This document shows positions 44,796-57,759 of a DNA stretch of 64,000 nt, piece after piece. Below the pieces are notes generated by a model. The model was not told where the DNA came from and searched no databases. It saw nothing but the letters and a program-made list of their open reading frames with translations. The translations under genes were made by a program, and so were the position numbers. The DNA is from Apiosordaria backusii. Its lineage: Eukaryota; Ascomycota; Sordariomycetes; Sordariales; Lasiosphaeriaceae. Location: assembly GCA_030549205.1 (NCBI GenBank), contig JAUKTV010000007.1, forward strand, positions 992,001-1,056,000. Direction: 5' to 3'. How positions within the stretch are numbered: the stretch's first letter is position 1; each line of letters begins with the position of its first letter.

Positions 44796-45558
44796 ATGAG
44801 CGGCGAACTCCCCCCCACCCCGCTCCCAACATACGTCTACAAAATCATCCCCTCCGCCCCGCCCTCCCCGATCCCCGAGGCATACCCGCTCTCGGACCTC
44901 GACCGGAAAGACGGCTTTGTGCATTTGAGCACCGCGCGCCAGGTCAGTTACCTACACACCACTCAAAATGTTTATCTAGTGCCAATTCCAGCCTAGCCTC
45001 TTACTTACTACCTTCCTCTCCTAAACCTGACCCTTAACCATTACCTAACTCACCTTGCCTTGATCTAACTCACCTTCCCTTGATCTAGTTCACCTTGCCT
45101 TTATCTCATTATATCATTCCCCATCCATCCCCTTGAGATCACACCTCATACCCATCCTCCCTAATCATCACCACTCCCGTGCTTGTTTTTCTTATTCTTA
45201 ATTCACACTCACACTCACCCCCCGACCCTCCCTCACCTCACTGCTCCTCTCCCAAATCATAAACCAAGTAATCATCAAAAACCAGACTTACTAACAGCCA
45301 ATCCCTCTCTCAACAAAGGTGCCCATCACTTCAAGCCTCTTCTTCACCGAGTTCAAATCCTTCTACATCCTCAAACTCCGCCTCTCCAATTTCGACCCCT
45401 CAACCATAAAATGGGACGAAGCCCCCGGCACCAACGGCGGTTGCCCGCACCTCTACGGCAACTTTGGCGCCAAGGACGTCGTCGACTCGAAAGAATTTGT
45501 TAGACAGGAAAACCAGACGTGGGAGGATGTTTTTAGGGGGGATCGCTGGCTTGAGTAG
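44796..45558 (+). CDS. DUF952 domain protein
   Basis: Exons 44796-44942 and 45319-45558 give 128 residues. The motif order YVYKIIPSAP, then LDRKDGFVHLSTA, then the second exon with FYILKLRLSNF and CPHLYGNFG matches DUF952 (Pfam), a small cytosolic fold related to ADP-ribosyltransferase-like proteins with no assigned function in fungi. The 376-bp intron is long for this window and contains three 20-bp tandem repeats. Donor CAG/GTCAGT and acceptor AAAG are acceptable, and the frame across them is continuous. Confidence 0.85.
45045..45104. repeat. 20-bp tandem repeat, 3 copies, in the DUF952 intron
   Basis: Three imperfect 20-bp units (45045-45064, 45065-45084, 45085-45104) of CTAACTCACCTTGCCTTGAT type. 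Each contains a CTAAC or CTAGT word resembling a branch site. Confidence 0.75.
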
Positions 45559-45810
45559 TAGATTACCTTAGGTACTGACCGCAGCTCGCACATCTAGCAT
45601 AATAACTCAGAACCGTTGTTTAATAAGTGCAATGATACAAAAAAATAATTTGCCATGGTTTAATACACCACCAACACAAACTTTTACACAATTAACACCT
45701 AGGCAGTTTTTAACGCACTGGCTAGAATAACAACCCTCGTGATTTTATTTCATCACCCCCTTCCCATCCATAACATTATCCCTACAAAATCAACAGAAAA
45801 AAAAACAACA

Positions 45811-48800
45811 CTACCACTCCATCTCATCAGCCCCATCCAACCACAACCCAGCAATATCCTTCGCCAACCCCAACCTCAACCTCCTCATCACCTCCCTCCC
45901 CGTCGTACCCTTCCCAATCCCCACCAACCCCGTCCTCCAATCCCACCCCCTCTTCACATTATTAATCTTGTTACCACCACCACTCCCACCCCCAATCAAA
46001 GACTTTGACAACTCTCTCGCCACCGCCCCCGCCGAACTATTCACATTCCCACTCCCCCCCCCAGCCAGCATCAAATTCCCTTGCTCCCCCTTTCTCAGCA
46101 AATCCTCCGGCCTGCCCCCCTTCGCCAACCCGCTCCCCGGCGCATGGCTCAGCACCACCCTCAAAAACTCCTCGCACGCCTCCTTCACCCTCTCCCCCAC
46201 CGCCTCCAAGTCCTCCACCGCCTTGAGGATGGTGTCAATTTGATCAAGAGACAACACTGGAGTGGCCTCCTGGCCAAAGTGGACATTGGTGTTATCCGGA
46301 TTGGCAGTAAACACCAAAGCTTCACCTAGCAGCGCCAGCAGGAAATCCTCACTGACGATCCCATCACGGGTCTGGTCGTACAGCCCGCCACGAATATTGT
46401 CGTCCGAACTGGCGATCACGCTCACCAGCGCAGTGGCCGCTTGCTGCTTGCGGGCAAAGGGGGTGATGTGACCAGGGAGGGAGTCCTTGTTATCTCTGAT
46501 ATCATAAAATTGTCGGAGAGAGGCGTAACCGCTCAGCATTTTACCAAGGAGCTCCGCGCCTTCCATGTCTCTGGCGGCGAGGTCCTCGAGGGTCTTGTTA
46601 CGGTCGTTCAGCAGGCGGACGAGGTAGTTGTCTAGTTCTTGAGCGGGGGGGAAGGCACATGATTGGATGAGCGAGTAAGACAGCAAAAGGTTCATGACCT
46701 CGCGGACCTTGTTGGGTCGGTGGGCGAGGGCATAGTACCACATGGCTTCGCCGTAACGCTTGGAGTTGCTGGCGAGGATTTCCCCGAAGCTCTGTAATCT
46801 TGTCAGCAGGAACTCAGACAATAAATGAAGTACGAAAAAAAAAACTCACCTCAGCAGTATCCTCAGCATACGGAATCATCCCCAACTCATTCAACAAGCT
46901 CCACAGCTTGTCCACGGTCCTGCTCGAGTCGACATCCAGCTTGTCAATCTGCTGCTGTACCAGATCCTTCATAAGCTCCTCCGAGTACTGCGCAGAGTCC
47001 ATCCGGCCCAAGACGTGAATGGCCAGCTCCCACCCATCCCTCGTCACGCCGTGAATCGCAACCGAAGACAGCTCGTCAAACTCGGACAAGGCCCTGGCAT
47101 ATTGCGCAAGAGTACTATCCTTGATGCCATCAATCTCGTCCGGCGAGCCCGGGTCAACTCCCAGAACCTCCAAGTCGTCCATGTCCAGGTCGTCAAACCC
47201 AAACACGCCCGCCGGTCGGTGAGCAGGCAGCCATTTTCCGAGAGAAGCAATCTCCGCCACAGCCGAAGCAATAGGAAGCGACCACCCCCTCAGCAGCCCA
47301 ACAACCGCCTTGATGTTATCCTCAAAGATACAAGCCATCCCCAACTCCACCGGGTTCTGCGAGTTAAAGTGGAAATCCGACTCGACCGCCGCATGAAAAG
47401 CCCTCGACAACCTCTCCAAATACGTCCCCGGCTCCTCCCTATCATTCCTCAACAGCAGCGCCTGCGACCTCCCCAAGCTCTGCGACATCCTAAACCCCTT
47501 CCCATGATCCACCTGCCTCCCCATACTCTCGTCCCACCACCCAAACAACCCCACCGTCGCCTCCAACCAATCCTGCGCCGCCTCCATAATCGCCGCCTTC
47601 TCCCCCAGAATGATATCAAAAACAATATTCAAATTCTCATAAATCTCCCACGGCACCTGACTCTCCGCCCTCCTCGCCAGCCCCGCCAAGCTCTCCCTAT
47701 TACTCCCCATCGAATCCCCAAACTCCCTCTCATCAACCCCATCCCTCCCCTCCGCAAACCTCCTCAACAACTCCAGACTTCCCCTCGCCCTCACCCTAAA
47801 CAACTCCCACTCCCCCCCATGAATCTCCCAATCCCCATTAATCCCCGGACACCCCTCCAGCACCCCCACCGTCTCCCCCACCGCCCTCTCCACATTATCC
47901 AGCGCCCTCCCCGTGTACGCATACCCCCCATCCCTCTTCACCCCCTTCACCATCTCCCACCCCGCATTCGCCAGCAACGCCACCGCATCCCCCACCCGCC
48001 CCCTCAGCAAGCTCACAAACACCGCCTGCCAAAACAAACTATGACAAGCCGGGCTCGGCCTATGGTTCAAAATCTCCTCCGCCTGGTTCCCATACATGTC
48101 ATGGTACTCCTCCAGCCACGTAAACATCGTCTGCGGCAGCGGCTCCTGCACCCCCTCCTCCTCGTACCTAGTGTGATGGATCCTCAGCGCCAGATTCGCC
48201 AAGTAATTCGCCTTTTCAAACGTCGTCGCATGCGGCCCAGGCCCTATCTCGACCGGATGCTCCTCATAAGGCCTCGGCAGCTTGTTCACGTAGTCCCTCC
48301 ACAGCTCTGCCACTCCCCCCGCCACTTCGGCCAGGACGTCGTCAATCTTGTCTGGGTTCTCGCCGTCTTCCCCGATGCCCTCATCATACAGCTTCTCAAT
48401 GAGGTTTTCCGTCGAAAGCATGATTTGCGGCGTCTCGTTAATCTCTGCCGTGCCCATCTGACTATACGTGTCCTTTGCCAAAGCCGCAAACCGGAATTCC
48501 TTCGGCTTGGTAAACCCGCCCGGGCCCACAGACGACCGGGCAGTAGCCCGAAAGATATTCTCCGCGTCGATCCGGGCGCGCTCGGTAGCGGCCGGAGTGG
48601 CGAACATGAGCAGGTCAGATTCATCGCCTACCACCGCTTTGCGGGAGTTGGCAGCGTTCATATCAAGCCACATGTCCGTGTCGTTTCCTTCGTCATCTTC
48701 GCTGTCGGATTCGGGGACGGCGAAACCTCTAGTTGGCGCTGTTGTTCCCGTGCTAGTCGTGGTGGTAGGAGCAAAATGGGTTCTCTTGGGGGCAGGGAGG

Positions 48801-50167
48801 GCTGGCTCCTCGACTTCTTCGACAATGTCTTCCTCCTCGGAAGCAAACTCAACGGCCATGACGCTGCGGCTGAGTTTGCTCGGCCGTCTGGTGTGGTGCT
48901 GTCCAATGGCGGATCTGCCTCCAAGGGAAGGCTTGGACGGCGCACCTCCAAACATTGGCTTTGGAGAAGCTTGAGGTTTGGGGGCAGCAAATGGATTCGA
49001 GGATGGAGCTTGCGGCTTGGGCTGGGCAAAGAGACTGGCAGGAGGCTTCTCCTGTGATGGCTGAGCAAAAAGATTCGAAGGCGGCTTGTCCTGTGATTGC
49101 TGCGAGAAAAGACCCGAAGTTGGCTTTTCCTGGGACTGGTTGCCAAAAAGACCCGAAGGCGGCTTATTCTCCTGTGTCTGCTGTGAAAACAAGCTAGAAG
49201 GCGGCTTCTCCTGACTCTGTTGTGAAAAGAGACCTGACGCTGGCTTCTCCTGTGATTGTTGCGAAAACAGCCCCGAAGGAGGCTTATCCCCAGCCGGCTT
49301 CGCGAAAAGGCTCGAAGGTGGCTTCTCCTGAGATGACTGTTGTGAGAATAGCCCCGAGGGTTGTTTCTCCTGCGATTGCTGTGAAAACAGTCCTGAAGGA
49401 GGCTGCTTATCCCCAGCTGGCTTAGCAAAATGGCTCGAAGGCGGCTTCTCCTGCGCTGACTGCTGCGAGAAAAGTCCAGAGCTCGCTTTCTCCTGAGAAG
49501 CTGGCTGCGCAAAGAGGCTGGACGGAGCCTGCTCCTTTGTCTCCTTTTGCCCACCACCACCACCAAACAAATTTGTCCCCTTCCCACCCCCAGTAAAAAG
49601 CCCACCACCACCACCCGCAGCAGGACCCTTCCCAAACAACCCCTTCACCTCCGGCGTCTTATCCCCCTCTCCAAAACCCCCAATACTCGACCCAAAACTC
49701 AAGCTAAAGTCATTTTTCTTGCCGCCTTTCCCATCCTCTTTGTCTCCTCCTGTCGTCCCAAACCCAGAAGTAAACAGCCCTTTGGGTGCTGCCGCCGCGG
49801 CCGCGCTGCCGCCCACCCCAGATGTAAACAACCCCTTCGATGCCGGAGCAGGAGGCTGCTCAGACGTGCTATCCCCCAGCCCCCTCATGATCGAACTCCC
49901 CAGATACTTAGCCGAGGGAGCGCCCGCGGGCGTAAAACTTCCCGCACTGTCTATCCCGCTAGAGGCAAATTCCGGGTGTTGATCCTTGAACCTGCTGAAT
50001 TGATAGCTGTCATTTTTTTCGCTGGCGGTGGATTCGCCAAAGGTGCTGTCCCCAAAGCTGAAGAAGTTACTCTTTGACTTTTTGCTATTGTTGTTGTTGT
50101 TGTTGTCGGCGCGGTCGGGGGTAGATGGGGGGTCGTCGGAGGGGAGGTGGAAGCCAGAGCCCGACAT
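45811..50167 (-). CDS. NUP85: Nucleoporin Nup85 with long LF-repeat N-terminus
   Basis: Exons 46850-50167 and 45811-46791 with a 58-bp intron give 1432 residues. The N-terminal third is disordered: Asn run, SFGDSTFGEST, Gly/Lys-rich segments, then about a dozen repeats of SGLFSQQSQEKPP type (plus-strand 49030-49540). The C-terminal two thirds form an alpha-helical scaffold, with ACHSLFWQAVFVSLLRGRVGDA, AAQDWLEATVGLFGWWDE and, in exon 2, YGEAMWYYALAHRP, which I read as the Nup85 ACE1-type domain of the Y complex. The GTG-initiated frame at 50188 is not needed, since ATG at 50167 begins MSGSGF. A long antisense open frame at 47015-49057 is a codon-bias shadow. Confidence 0.85.
49030..49540 (-). 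repeat. LF-repeat array in NUP85
   Basis: Coding tandem repeat with a period of 13-18 residues. The unit alternates GLFSQQS or SLFAKPA with Q-E-K-P-P-S. It uses Leu-Phe, not the usual Phe-Gly of FG nucleoporins. Confidence 0.8.
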
Positions 50168-51301
50168 ATTGGTCGTCGTCGTCGTCACGGCGGGGGGTTG
50201 TGACCCTCGTGTTTTGGATGATGTGACCGATAAAAATTGTAGTGGGAGGACGGTAGGATGGCAATCGAGAGGTCGCTGTTTTGTGATGAAAACGAAGTCG
50301 GTTGTCGATCAGCTCGCGAGTTGCAAGATCTTTAATGTCGCTAATATTTTTCGTGGAATAAGACGAGATCAAGTCTATCCCATCGAAACAGGCGTGATGT
50401 TTCTGCAATTGGCGCCGCCGAAAAAGCGTTGCGAATAGGTCGGCGTTTGTTTACAGTGAGAGATGGATGAAGCTCCCCAAATTTGGCAGCAGGGAGAAAG
50501 CAAGAAGCTCAGGTGCTGAGTGGCCTGGGCACAGACGCGACTTTTTTTGCCGGGCGCGCCTTCAACCTGCTCGAGCGGCAAGTTCCGCTCCACTTTTATT
50601 TTATTTACTCTGATATTAATCACTACGGATATCTAACAAAAAGCTATCAATAATTCCAAACGTGTACTTTTCGCTAATGCTAACTCAAAAAAACAAAAAG
50701 GTATCAGCTTCTCCCGTTCGTACACTTTCCCCTCATCATATTATATTTACATCCCATCCCAGAATTCTCTTTCTTTCTTTCTTCCCAGGCTTGTTTGTGC
50801 TCGCAACAACGTCACCAAGGAGAGAGATATCGTATTACACATCACCAAAAATACACCAACTTGGAAAACATGCAACAAAGACAATAAAAAGAAAACAAGA
50901 AGGCTTCCAAAGACATGATAGAATGATTCAAGCGGCCGTCAAAGTGGCACCAAATTCTCCCCTTCGCCCCTCCCCAAACTCATTGACCCCCTACTTGACC
51001 TGACTCCCACTACCATCCCCCGCAAAAGTCAAGACAAGACTCAAAAAACAAAACAACACCCACGCCTGCCCCACGCCTGCCCCATGCCTCCATGCTTGTG
51101 TGATACATGCCGCATTATGTAAAAAGTCTGTTCCCATGAAAATTGACGGCAAAGCTGCTGACCTCAACAAAAGAAACCTCCTTCAGGCGCAATCGATCGT
51201 TTAACCGTGGGTATTTTGGGCAAAGCATTTTGTAAAAACAGCCGCCTCCGCGACGGCAGCGAGTGAAAATGATGCGGGTTCAGTCGTCTCCCGAGCTCCA
51301 A
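50168..51301. other. intergenic NUP85 promoter / BOI2 3' flank
   Basis: No gene seen. NUP85 leader on the minus strand and a long BOI2 3' region. Confidence 0.5.
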
Positions 51302-54300
51302 CTAGGCACTCTGGGGCACCGAATCCTTTTCTGACCCAAACGCTCCAAATCTTCCTGGAGCTCGGGCGCTATCAGGGTGAGGCTGCAGACCAAACTTTTC
51401 CAGTCCCCCAACCCCACCACTATCAGCCTCGCTGTAAACAATCCCGAGACCATTCTCCTTCTTGTCCGCCGCTTTCTTCTCGCTGTCGGCGCTCGTGTCG
51501 TTGTTGCGGTTGGTATTCTCATCCAAATTCATCAGCGCTGGCGGTCTGTGGCGCATCTGTCTCGCCTTGGCCAGCGAGATTGTCTTTTGTTGATACGTCG
51601 TCGTGATGGGCTGCGAATCATCACGATCAATGGTTGCCTTCATCAGAGCTGCCATCCAGAGTCTCCCCTGTTTGATGTTGGGCACCGCAAAGTAATGCAC
51701 CGTGGGCTTGGTGAAGGTGACCGCCCGAGAAAGACCGGCACGTGGTGGGACCAGCTTGAAGATAAAGATGGAATCCGGGCCCTCAGAGGTTGGGTCACGC
51801 TCTGCGTCGCTAGCGGCAAGCGTATGAATCTGGCTTCCCGCGGGTATTGCTGGCGAGTTGGAAGCTCCGGTAAGAGTGGCATGAAGTCCAGTGAGCTTCT
51901 CGTTATCGGCGGGCAGGACACGGTGGAACGAGATATCGATCAGTCCCTTCTCTTGGTCATCATCCTCCGAGTAGTAATACGCGAGGCGTCTTCCCTTGAG
52001 AACAAAAAGACGAGGCTTCCAGGTTGTCATGAGGTTGGCGCTCCGCTTCTTCATCCAGCCGCTGTAGTCAGCAGTCTTCATGGCCTCCTGAGGGGTGATT
52101 TTCTGAAGACCACGAGTGTAGGCGCTCGTCTCCTTCTTGGTCTTTTTGCGGCTGCCGCGGCTCGCTTGTGTGGTGGCCGTGCTGGGGCTCTTGGTGGCAT
52201 CGGCAGAGTCGAGCTCGAAGCTGGGTCCAACCGAAGGGGTACTAGACCCTGTGCGAGCTGGCGAGTACATGGGCGAGTCCTTGAGCGGCGAATCCAACGG
52301 TGACAATTTCGCTTTCTCGTTCCCTGTGATGGCATCGGAAGCGGCCCTCCAACCTCCCAGTCCGCTGCGCAGCATCATGCTCACGTTAAAGTCGGGGTGG
52401 TTAACCTGACTGAGGCGCTTCATGGCGTTGACGGATTTCGGGGATGACCGAGATGCGTCCGAGGCGTTGCTATCCAGTCGGGTAACAGTAGGGTTCATGG
52501 ATTCCTTCAAGCTCCCAGAAGTTTGGCGCATCGAATCTGTGGTTATGGTGGAAGGTGTGCGTTTGTTCAAGCCATAATACTTTTGAGCGGCAGCGGATAC
52601 CGAAGATTCGCGCACCGAGTCCACGCTCCCAAACCTTGAATGCCTAGACAAGGCTGTTGCGCTTCTGACACGTTGCTCTTCAGCGTAGCTAGTCTTGGGT
52701 GAGGTGTGTCCAGCTTGCACACTGTCACGCTTCTTGAGCACATTTCTCTTCCGCGGGTCAGCGTCGGTACCAGAAAAGTAACCACGGTCCAGGTCCACTG
52801 CCGAATCTTGAAGTTCTGCTCCGGGCTCGGCCGAGGTTTCCTGGACGCCGGCCGAGGACAGAGGTCTTTGGAAAGATGAAGAGGAGGTGGCGCCGCCCAA
52901 CGTCCAATTTCGGTCAAAAGACGGCTGCTTCTTATGCGTCGTCTGCTGTTGAGGAAACGTGCTACTGGAAGCAGCTTTGGGGGGTGCGCTGGTAGGGCCC
53001 GCAATCCGGAAATCCGTCGACGAGTGGCGGCGCGAGTGATGCAAATCTCGGATTGACGCAGCAGAGGGGCGTTTGTCGTGGTACGTGCGGCTGGGCGAAT
53101 CTAACAAGGGCGATACGGGTGATACGGGCTCATATGGCTCAATTTTGGGTGTTTGTGACAAACGTCGCCCATGTGTCGAAATGTTTGGGTCCTGCATCGA
53201 ATTATACCGCTGGTTTGAGCTTGTTATTGTGTTAGTCCTGCTCCGCATCCTCCCTACATCCGACCCGGCGTCGCTCCCGTATGTCTGAGTTGTCCTCCCT
53301 GTGCTTGTTCCCAGACCATTGGCCTCGTCCTGGAGCTGCTTGATCTTTTGCCACGTCTTCAGCCTCCTTCCTACCGAGCCCAAGTCGAGGGCCTTGATGA
53401 ATACCGAGGTCTGGTCCATCCCCAAAAGCACTTCGCCCGTAATCTCCTGGTCCCGGAATACCTCGCAGTGATGCTTCTCGACACCGACAGTAAACAGATA
53501 TTCAGCAACCTGGTCCGCGTTCCATGACTCGACTTCAAATCGAGAGTGAATGGTTTCTTCCTCCTCGTCTGTTTCTTCTCCCTGGATGTACGAGATCCGG
53601 TGGCCGACGTGAGAGCTATACTCGCTGCCGGAATCGTTGGCTCTATGCCCCTGGCCACTCTGTGGCGAGCTCAGGTCGGTAATGTGTTCGTTGATTACGT
53701 TGAGGGTTTCGTGCAAGACATGGCTATCGGTGCTTGCGTTGGGCCGTATTGAGTCGCCCAAGCCAGATGCTGCGCCTGCTGGCAGACTGTTGGACGAGAA
53801 CGGAGCTGAGCTTATCGTGGGAGGAGCCAGCGAGTTCAACGAGCTTAATGGGAGCGATGCGGGGATTGGCTTGGAGGATGATATCGCGGCGCTTTGGTTT
53901 TCCTCTGCAGGGTGGCCCAGAGGTGTCGCATGCTCGTTCGCTTCTTCCAAGGGGGTCAGTGGTGGCTTTGATGCGGTCGAAAACGCTGTATTGGTTGTTA
54001 CAACAGCTTTTGGTGCTGGTCGCGTATAGACTGTTGACACGTCAGCTTACTGGGTGCGTAACGCATAGTTTTCCTTCGCAACGTACCCTCTGGGAACAAG
54101 CCGCTGTTGTTGTTGACCAGATGTCGGCCCAAATACCATCCGTCGCCAAACTCGTCATCGCGCTCGAGCAACTCCACGCGCTCGCCCTTTGTCAAGCTTA
54201 ACTCGTCAGAACTGCGGGCAATAAAGTCATCTAGATTGCCAGAGAGTTAGCAATCGTCAGAGCTAGCTAAAAGCTTTGCATGAATCGCATGGGGAACCAG

Positions 54301-54364
54301 GGGCAGGCATACGAATGACAAGCAGAATGTCGCCAATCTCGGGCTTCGCAGTGTGAGCCGCCAT
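51302..54364 (-). CDS. BOI2: Boi1/Boi2-like polarity protein (SH3-SAM-PH)
   Basis: Exons 54313-54364, 54087-54230 and 51302-54030 give 974 residues. The SH3 domain (residues 10-70) is rebuilt across both introns: VIHDFIARSSDEL, ERVELLERDDEFGDGWYLG and NNSGLFPE. A SAM domain (about 232-297) contains WNADQVAEYLFTVGVEKHHC. A long Ser-rich linker leads to a PH domain (about 710-870) with GWMKKRSANLMTTWKPRLFVL and VHYFAVPNIKQGRLWMAALM. This order is that of yeast Boi1/Boi2, which bind Cdc42/Rho partners and lipids at sites of polarised growth and exocytosis. Upstream introns are 82 and 56 bp. Confidence 0.9.
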
Positions 54365-56527
54365 TGTGTGTGCCGTGGGTGGCAGCCCGATCGCTGCGCG
54401 CGTTGCGTCTGAGTGCTTCAAGAGCAGCAAATGTGTAAATCTTCAAAAGCGGCCGCCCAAAAAACCAAACCCTGGGAAAAGAAAGGCGTCAAAAAGGGCG
54501 CTGAAGGAGGAGGGGGCGGCCGTCGTCCAAGAGAGAAAAATCACGGGCAAGATGCCCCGAAATAAGGTCGGATGGTAGGCAAGAAAAGACCAAGCCTGGG
54601 GGGACCTCTTGGAAGGTGGGCGGCCAAATGAGGCGGCTGGAGCCAGGCTGCTGCAGAATCCAACGCAGTGGCAGTACAGTAGATCACAGAGAGAAAAGAT
54701 GCCGTGTCTTAGCAACGCCGTGGTCTTTCGGTTTCCATGATCTCTTCTGTCAAGTGTATCTGTATCCACAGTATGTAGGTCCCGTCGCTATGAAAAGAAG
54801 ACCACGTATTTTGAGAGGGGAGGGTGGTAGCTGTCGGGCTGGAGCGTTCGGCGGCGTGGATGCAGGTTCCGAGATCTGATTGGGGGAGCAATTAAACGGG
54901 CGCAAAAGGTTCGGTTGGGCAGGGTGGCCGTGGGCTTTCCAGACCTTCTGCCAGGGGGCACAGCGCAGGTCGACGGAGGACCAAGCGGCGGGAGGCGGCA
55001 GACTCGGGGTCTTGTTCACGTGTGGTGTTTTGGCCGCAGTTATCCGAACTGATGCCCTGAGAGAGAAGTTGTCGATACCCTGAAGGTCCAACGGTGACGA
55101 CGATGACAGATGACAACAGGAAATGCAGAGAAAAGGTACAGGTAGCAAAATGGACCAGGGGAAGGGATGACGGCGAGATGCTCCCGAAGCCCACCAAAAC
55201 CCGCCAAGCCTAACGTAGCGCAGTGGATGGTCAATTGTTAGCGCCGCTGGCCCGCTGAGGTACGACGTCTTTGGTCTTACAATTAAATCTATCTGGCACA
55301 GTCTAGGTCGTCCCCCTCAACAACTTTTCCCATGGAAGCACATTGGTAGGTCCATTGTCGAGATGGTCACATTCCAGGCCCCTTCTGAGGTGGTTTGTGC
55401 TACCCAAACCTCTTCCTTGAAATGTTTGTCTCTTGTGGTCATCGAAACCGGCGCATTTATCCCAGGTCCCTGATGACGGGGCATTCGGGGGCCATTCCCC
55501 AAGGCCATTCGCCTCTCTCTTCCTCTCATCGAGCGCCACGCTTGGCCGACCGTTCTCTCCCGCCGTCACAGTCGCCCGTTAGCATGCCTTTTCCCTGTTG
55601 GAGCATATGCAGTGTGCAGCAGTTGTCGGCAGCACACGCGTGGGAGCAGGGGTGAGAGTGGGCCACGAAGGTCCATTCAGAGGATAAGAAAGATGAGGGG
55701 GCGGGGTGAATGGTATCCGATGAGACAGAGACTAATGTCATTATATATCTCGAAACCAGACTGATGTAACTTTTGTAGGGATCAACACGTTAATATTAGG
55801 AGAATGCTCGAAAACTATGGGGGATTCTGACCTGACTCGGGCATCTAAAACTCGGAGCCTGTTACACAAGAGATCTATCTATCCGTATCTTATGATACTC
55901 GTCAGGCACCTTTCGGTTCGCATTCTCGGCCCGTCAGTGGTTCACACCGTTAAAGCCGCCAAGAAAGCGAGACAGATGCGGGCGGCACCTCTTCAGCCTC
56001 AAGGCGCGGCTAGATTCCGAGCTGACAGGCCGCCTTGACTTCTTGTTGAAGAGAATCACATTTCACATGTTCACAGGCATCAAAATCGAGGGCCCCACAT
56101 TCTCTCTCTGTCAGCCCCCCGCTGAAGCCCAGCTGGAGGTGCGGGCCTTGACCTCTTAGCGACCGATTAGTGAACCCCAGATTCGGCGCCGGCCCAGCTT
56201 TCCGTCTTTAGGGTAGTTCCCTCACTGATGCACGAACCCCGAGCCGTCCATCATCCGTGTGCCGAGGCATCTTTGTCTCATGGCCGGGGGTCAAGTCTGG
56301 TGGTATACCGACTGGTAGTCTCATATACAATTCAATCCAACTGACAGTTCTCACCAACACCATTTGCGGCACTGAACTGAACCACCTTTCCCTTCCCAGG
56401 CAACAAGTTCTATTTCCCGCCGTTATTTCATTCCATCCCGCCGCCAACGCCTCAATTTTCCCTTGCGTTCCTCGCCGCCCACTTACACCTTTAGGTCCAT
56501 CATCACCGTTCCTGTGCCACCGCCAAA
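54365..56527. other. divergent intergenic region
   Basis: BOI2 promoter and leader, then the dienoyl-CoA isomerase promoter. About 2.2 kb with only short overlapping open frames. No gene supported. Confidence 0.5.
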
Positions 56528-57502
56528 ATGTCCTTCACAGAGCAATACACCTCCTACCAATACTTCCTCACCTCCTCCCCGGCCCCTTATGTAGCCCACA
56601 TCCAAATCAACCGCCCCGCCAAGCTCAACGCCTTCAAAGAGGCCATGTGGCTCGAGCTCCGCCAGCTCTTCAACCAGCTCTCCTCCGACCCCGACGTCCG
56701 CGCCGTCGTCCTCAGCGGGGCCGGTGACAAAGCTTTCACCGCCGGGCTGGACGTGACGGAAGCCAGCCAGAACGGGCTGCTGAGCCCAGACGGCAACTTG
56801 GACGGCGCGAGGAAGGCGGCGAGGCTGAGGAGGCATATTGCCGAGTTTCAGGAGTGTATCTCTGCTTTGGAGAAGTGTGAGAAGCGTATGTATATCTTTC
56901 CCCCTCCCATCACAAATAAATGGTAGTGTTAATGGAAAACAGCGGTCATTGCCGTCATGCACGGTATTTCCATCGGCCTAGCAATCGACATTTCCTGCTG
57001 CGCTGATATCAGGATCTGCTCCGCCGACACGAGATTCGCTGTCAAGGAAGTAGACATTGGGCTTGCCGCTGATATCGGCACGTTGGCCCGCCTGCCCAAG
57101 GTGGTGGGGAGCTTCTCGTGGGTGAAGGACATCGCGCTGAGCGCTAGGGACTTTGGCGCCGAGGAGGCGCTCAGGGTCGGGTTTGTCAGTGCGGTTCACG
57201 AGTCAAAGACCAAAGCGGTGGAGGCGGCGGTGAAGATGGCGGCGTTTATTGCGGGCAAGAGTCCGGTTGCGGTGCAGGGGACTAAGGAGGTGCTGAATCA
57301 TTCGAGGGATCATGCTGTTGAGGAGAGTGAGTACCCCCCCTTTATAACTGACAAACTTGAGGGGCATAGAATGCTGACATGAGGGGAAACAGACTTGAGA
57401 TATGTCGGTATTTGGAACGCTGCTGCGCTGCAGACGAATGATGTTCAGGCTGCGCTGCTGTCGGGGATGCAGAAGAGGAAGCCTACTTTTGAGAAGCTTT
57501 GA
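56528..57502 (+). CDS. Enoyl-CoA hydratase family, delta3,5-delta2,4-dienoyl-CoA isomerase type
   Basis: Exons 56528-56885, 56943-57326 and 57393-57502 give 283 residues. The crotonase fold is clear: NRPAKLNAF, then AFTAGLDVTEASQ, then the oxyanion region HGISIGLAIDISCCADIRIC. The segment KEVDIGLAADIGTLARLPK contains the Glu and Asp that in mammalian ECH1 carry out the dienoyl isomerisation, so this subfamily fits better than a plain hydratase. The C-terminus ends in Glu-Lys-Leu, a weak peroxisomal PTS1-like tripeptide. The role is degradation of unsaturated fatty acids, in peroxisome or mitochondrion. It is convergent with TFB5, 257 bp away. Confidence 0.9.
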
Positions 57503-57759
57503 ATTTCTTGCTATGGTGGCCGGGAAAGAGGGAATATCTGTTGTCGACGGGAGGTCATCTTGACAGTGATGGCGATGACAACAACAAAACAGCGACGGCG
57601 GGAAATGTCAAATAAATTATGATCATTAATAAAAGAAAATCACGCTCAAACCGAACCCCATGCTACTGATGCTGTATTGCTGAGCTCATGATCTCTTCAT
57701 TTTCTGTTCTTCTCCAACCTATGCTCCTTTCCTTTCACCCTACTACTCAAAAGATGACT

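Noticed and set aside
47015..49057. 680-codon open frame antisense to NUP85
   Set aside because: Composition is Arg/Pro/His-rich shadow of a GC-biased coding strand, and NUP85 on the other strand has clear domain motifs.
49030..49540. Regular repeats that could suggest a CRISPR-like array
   Set aside because: They are coding LF repeats of NUP85 in a eukaryotic gene, with no conserved repeat/unique spacer pattern.
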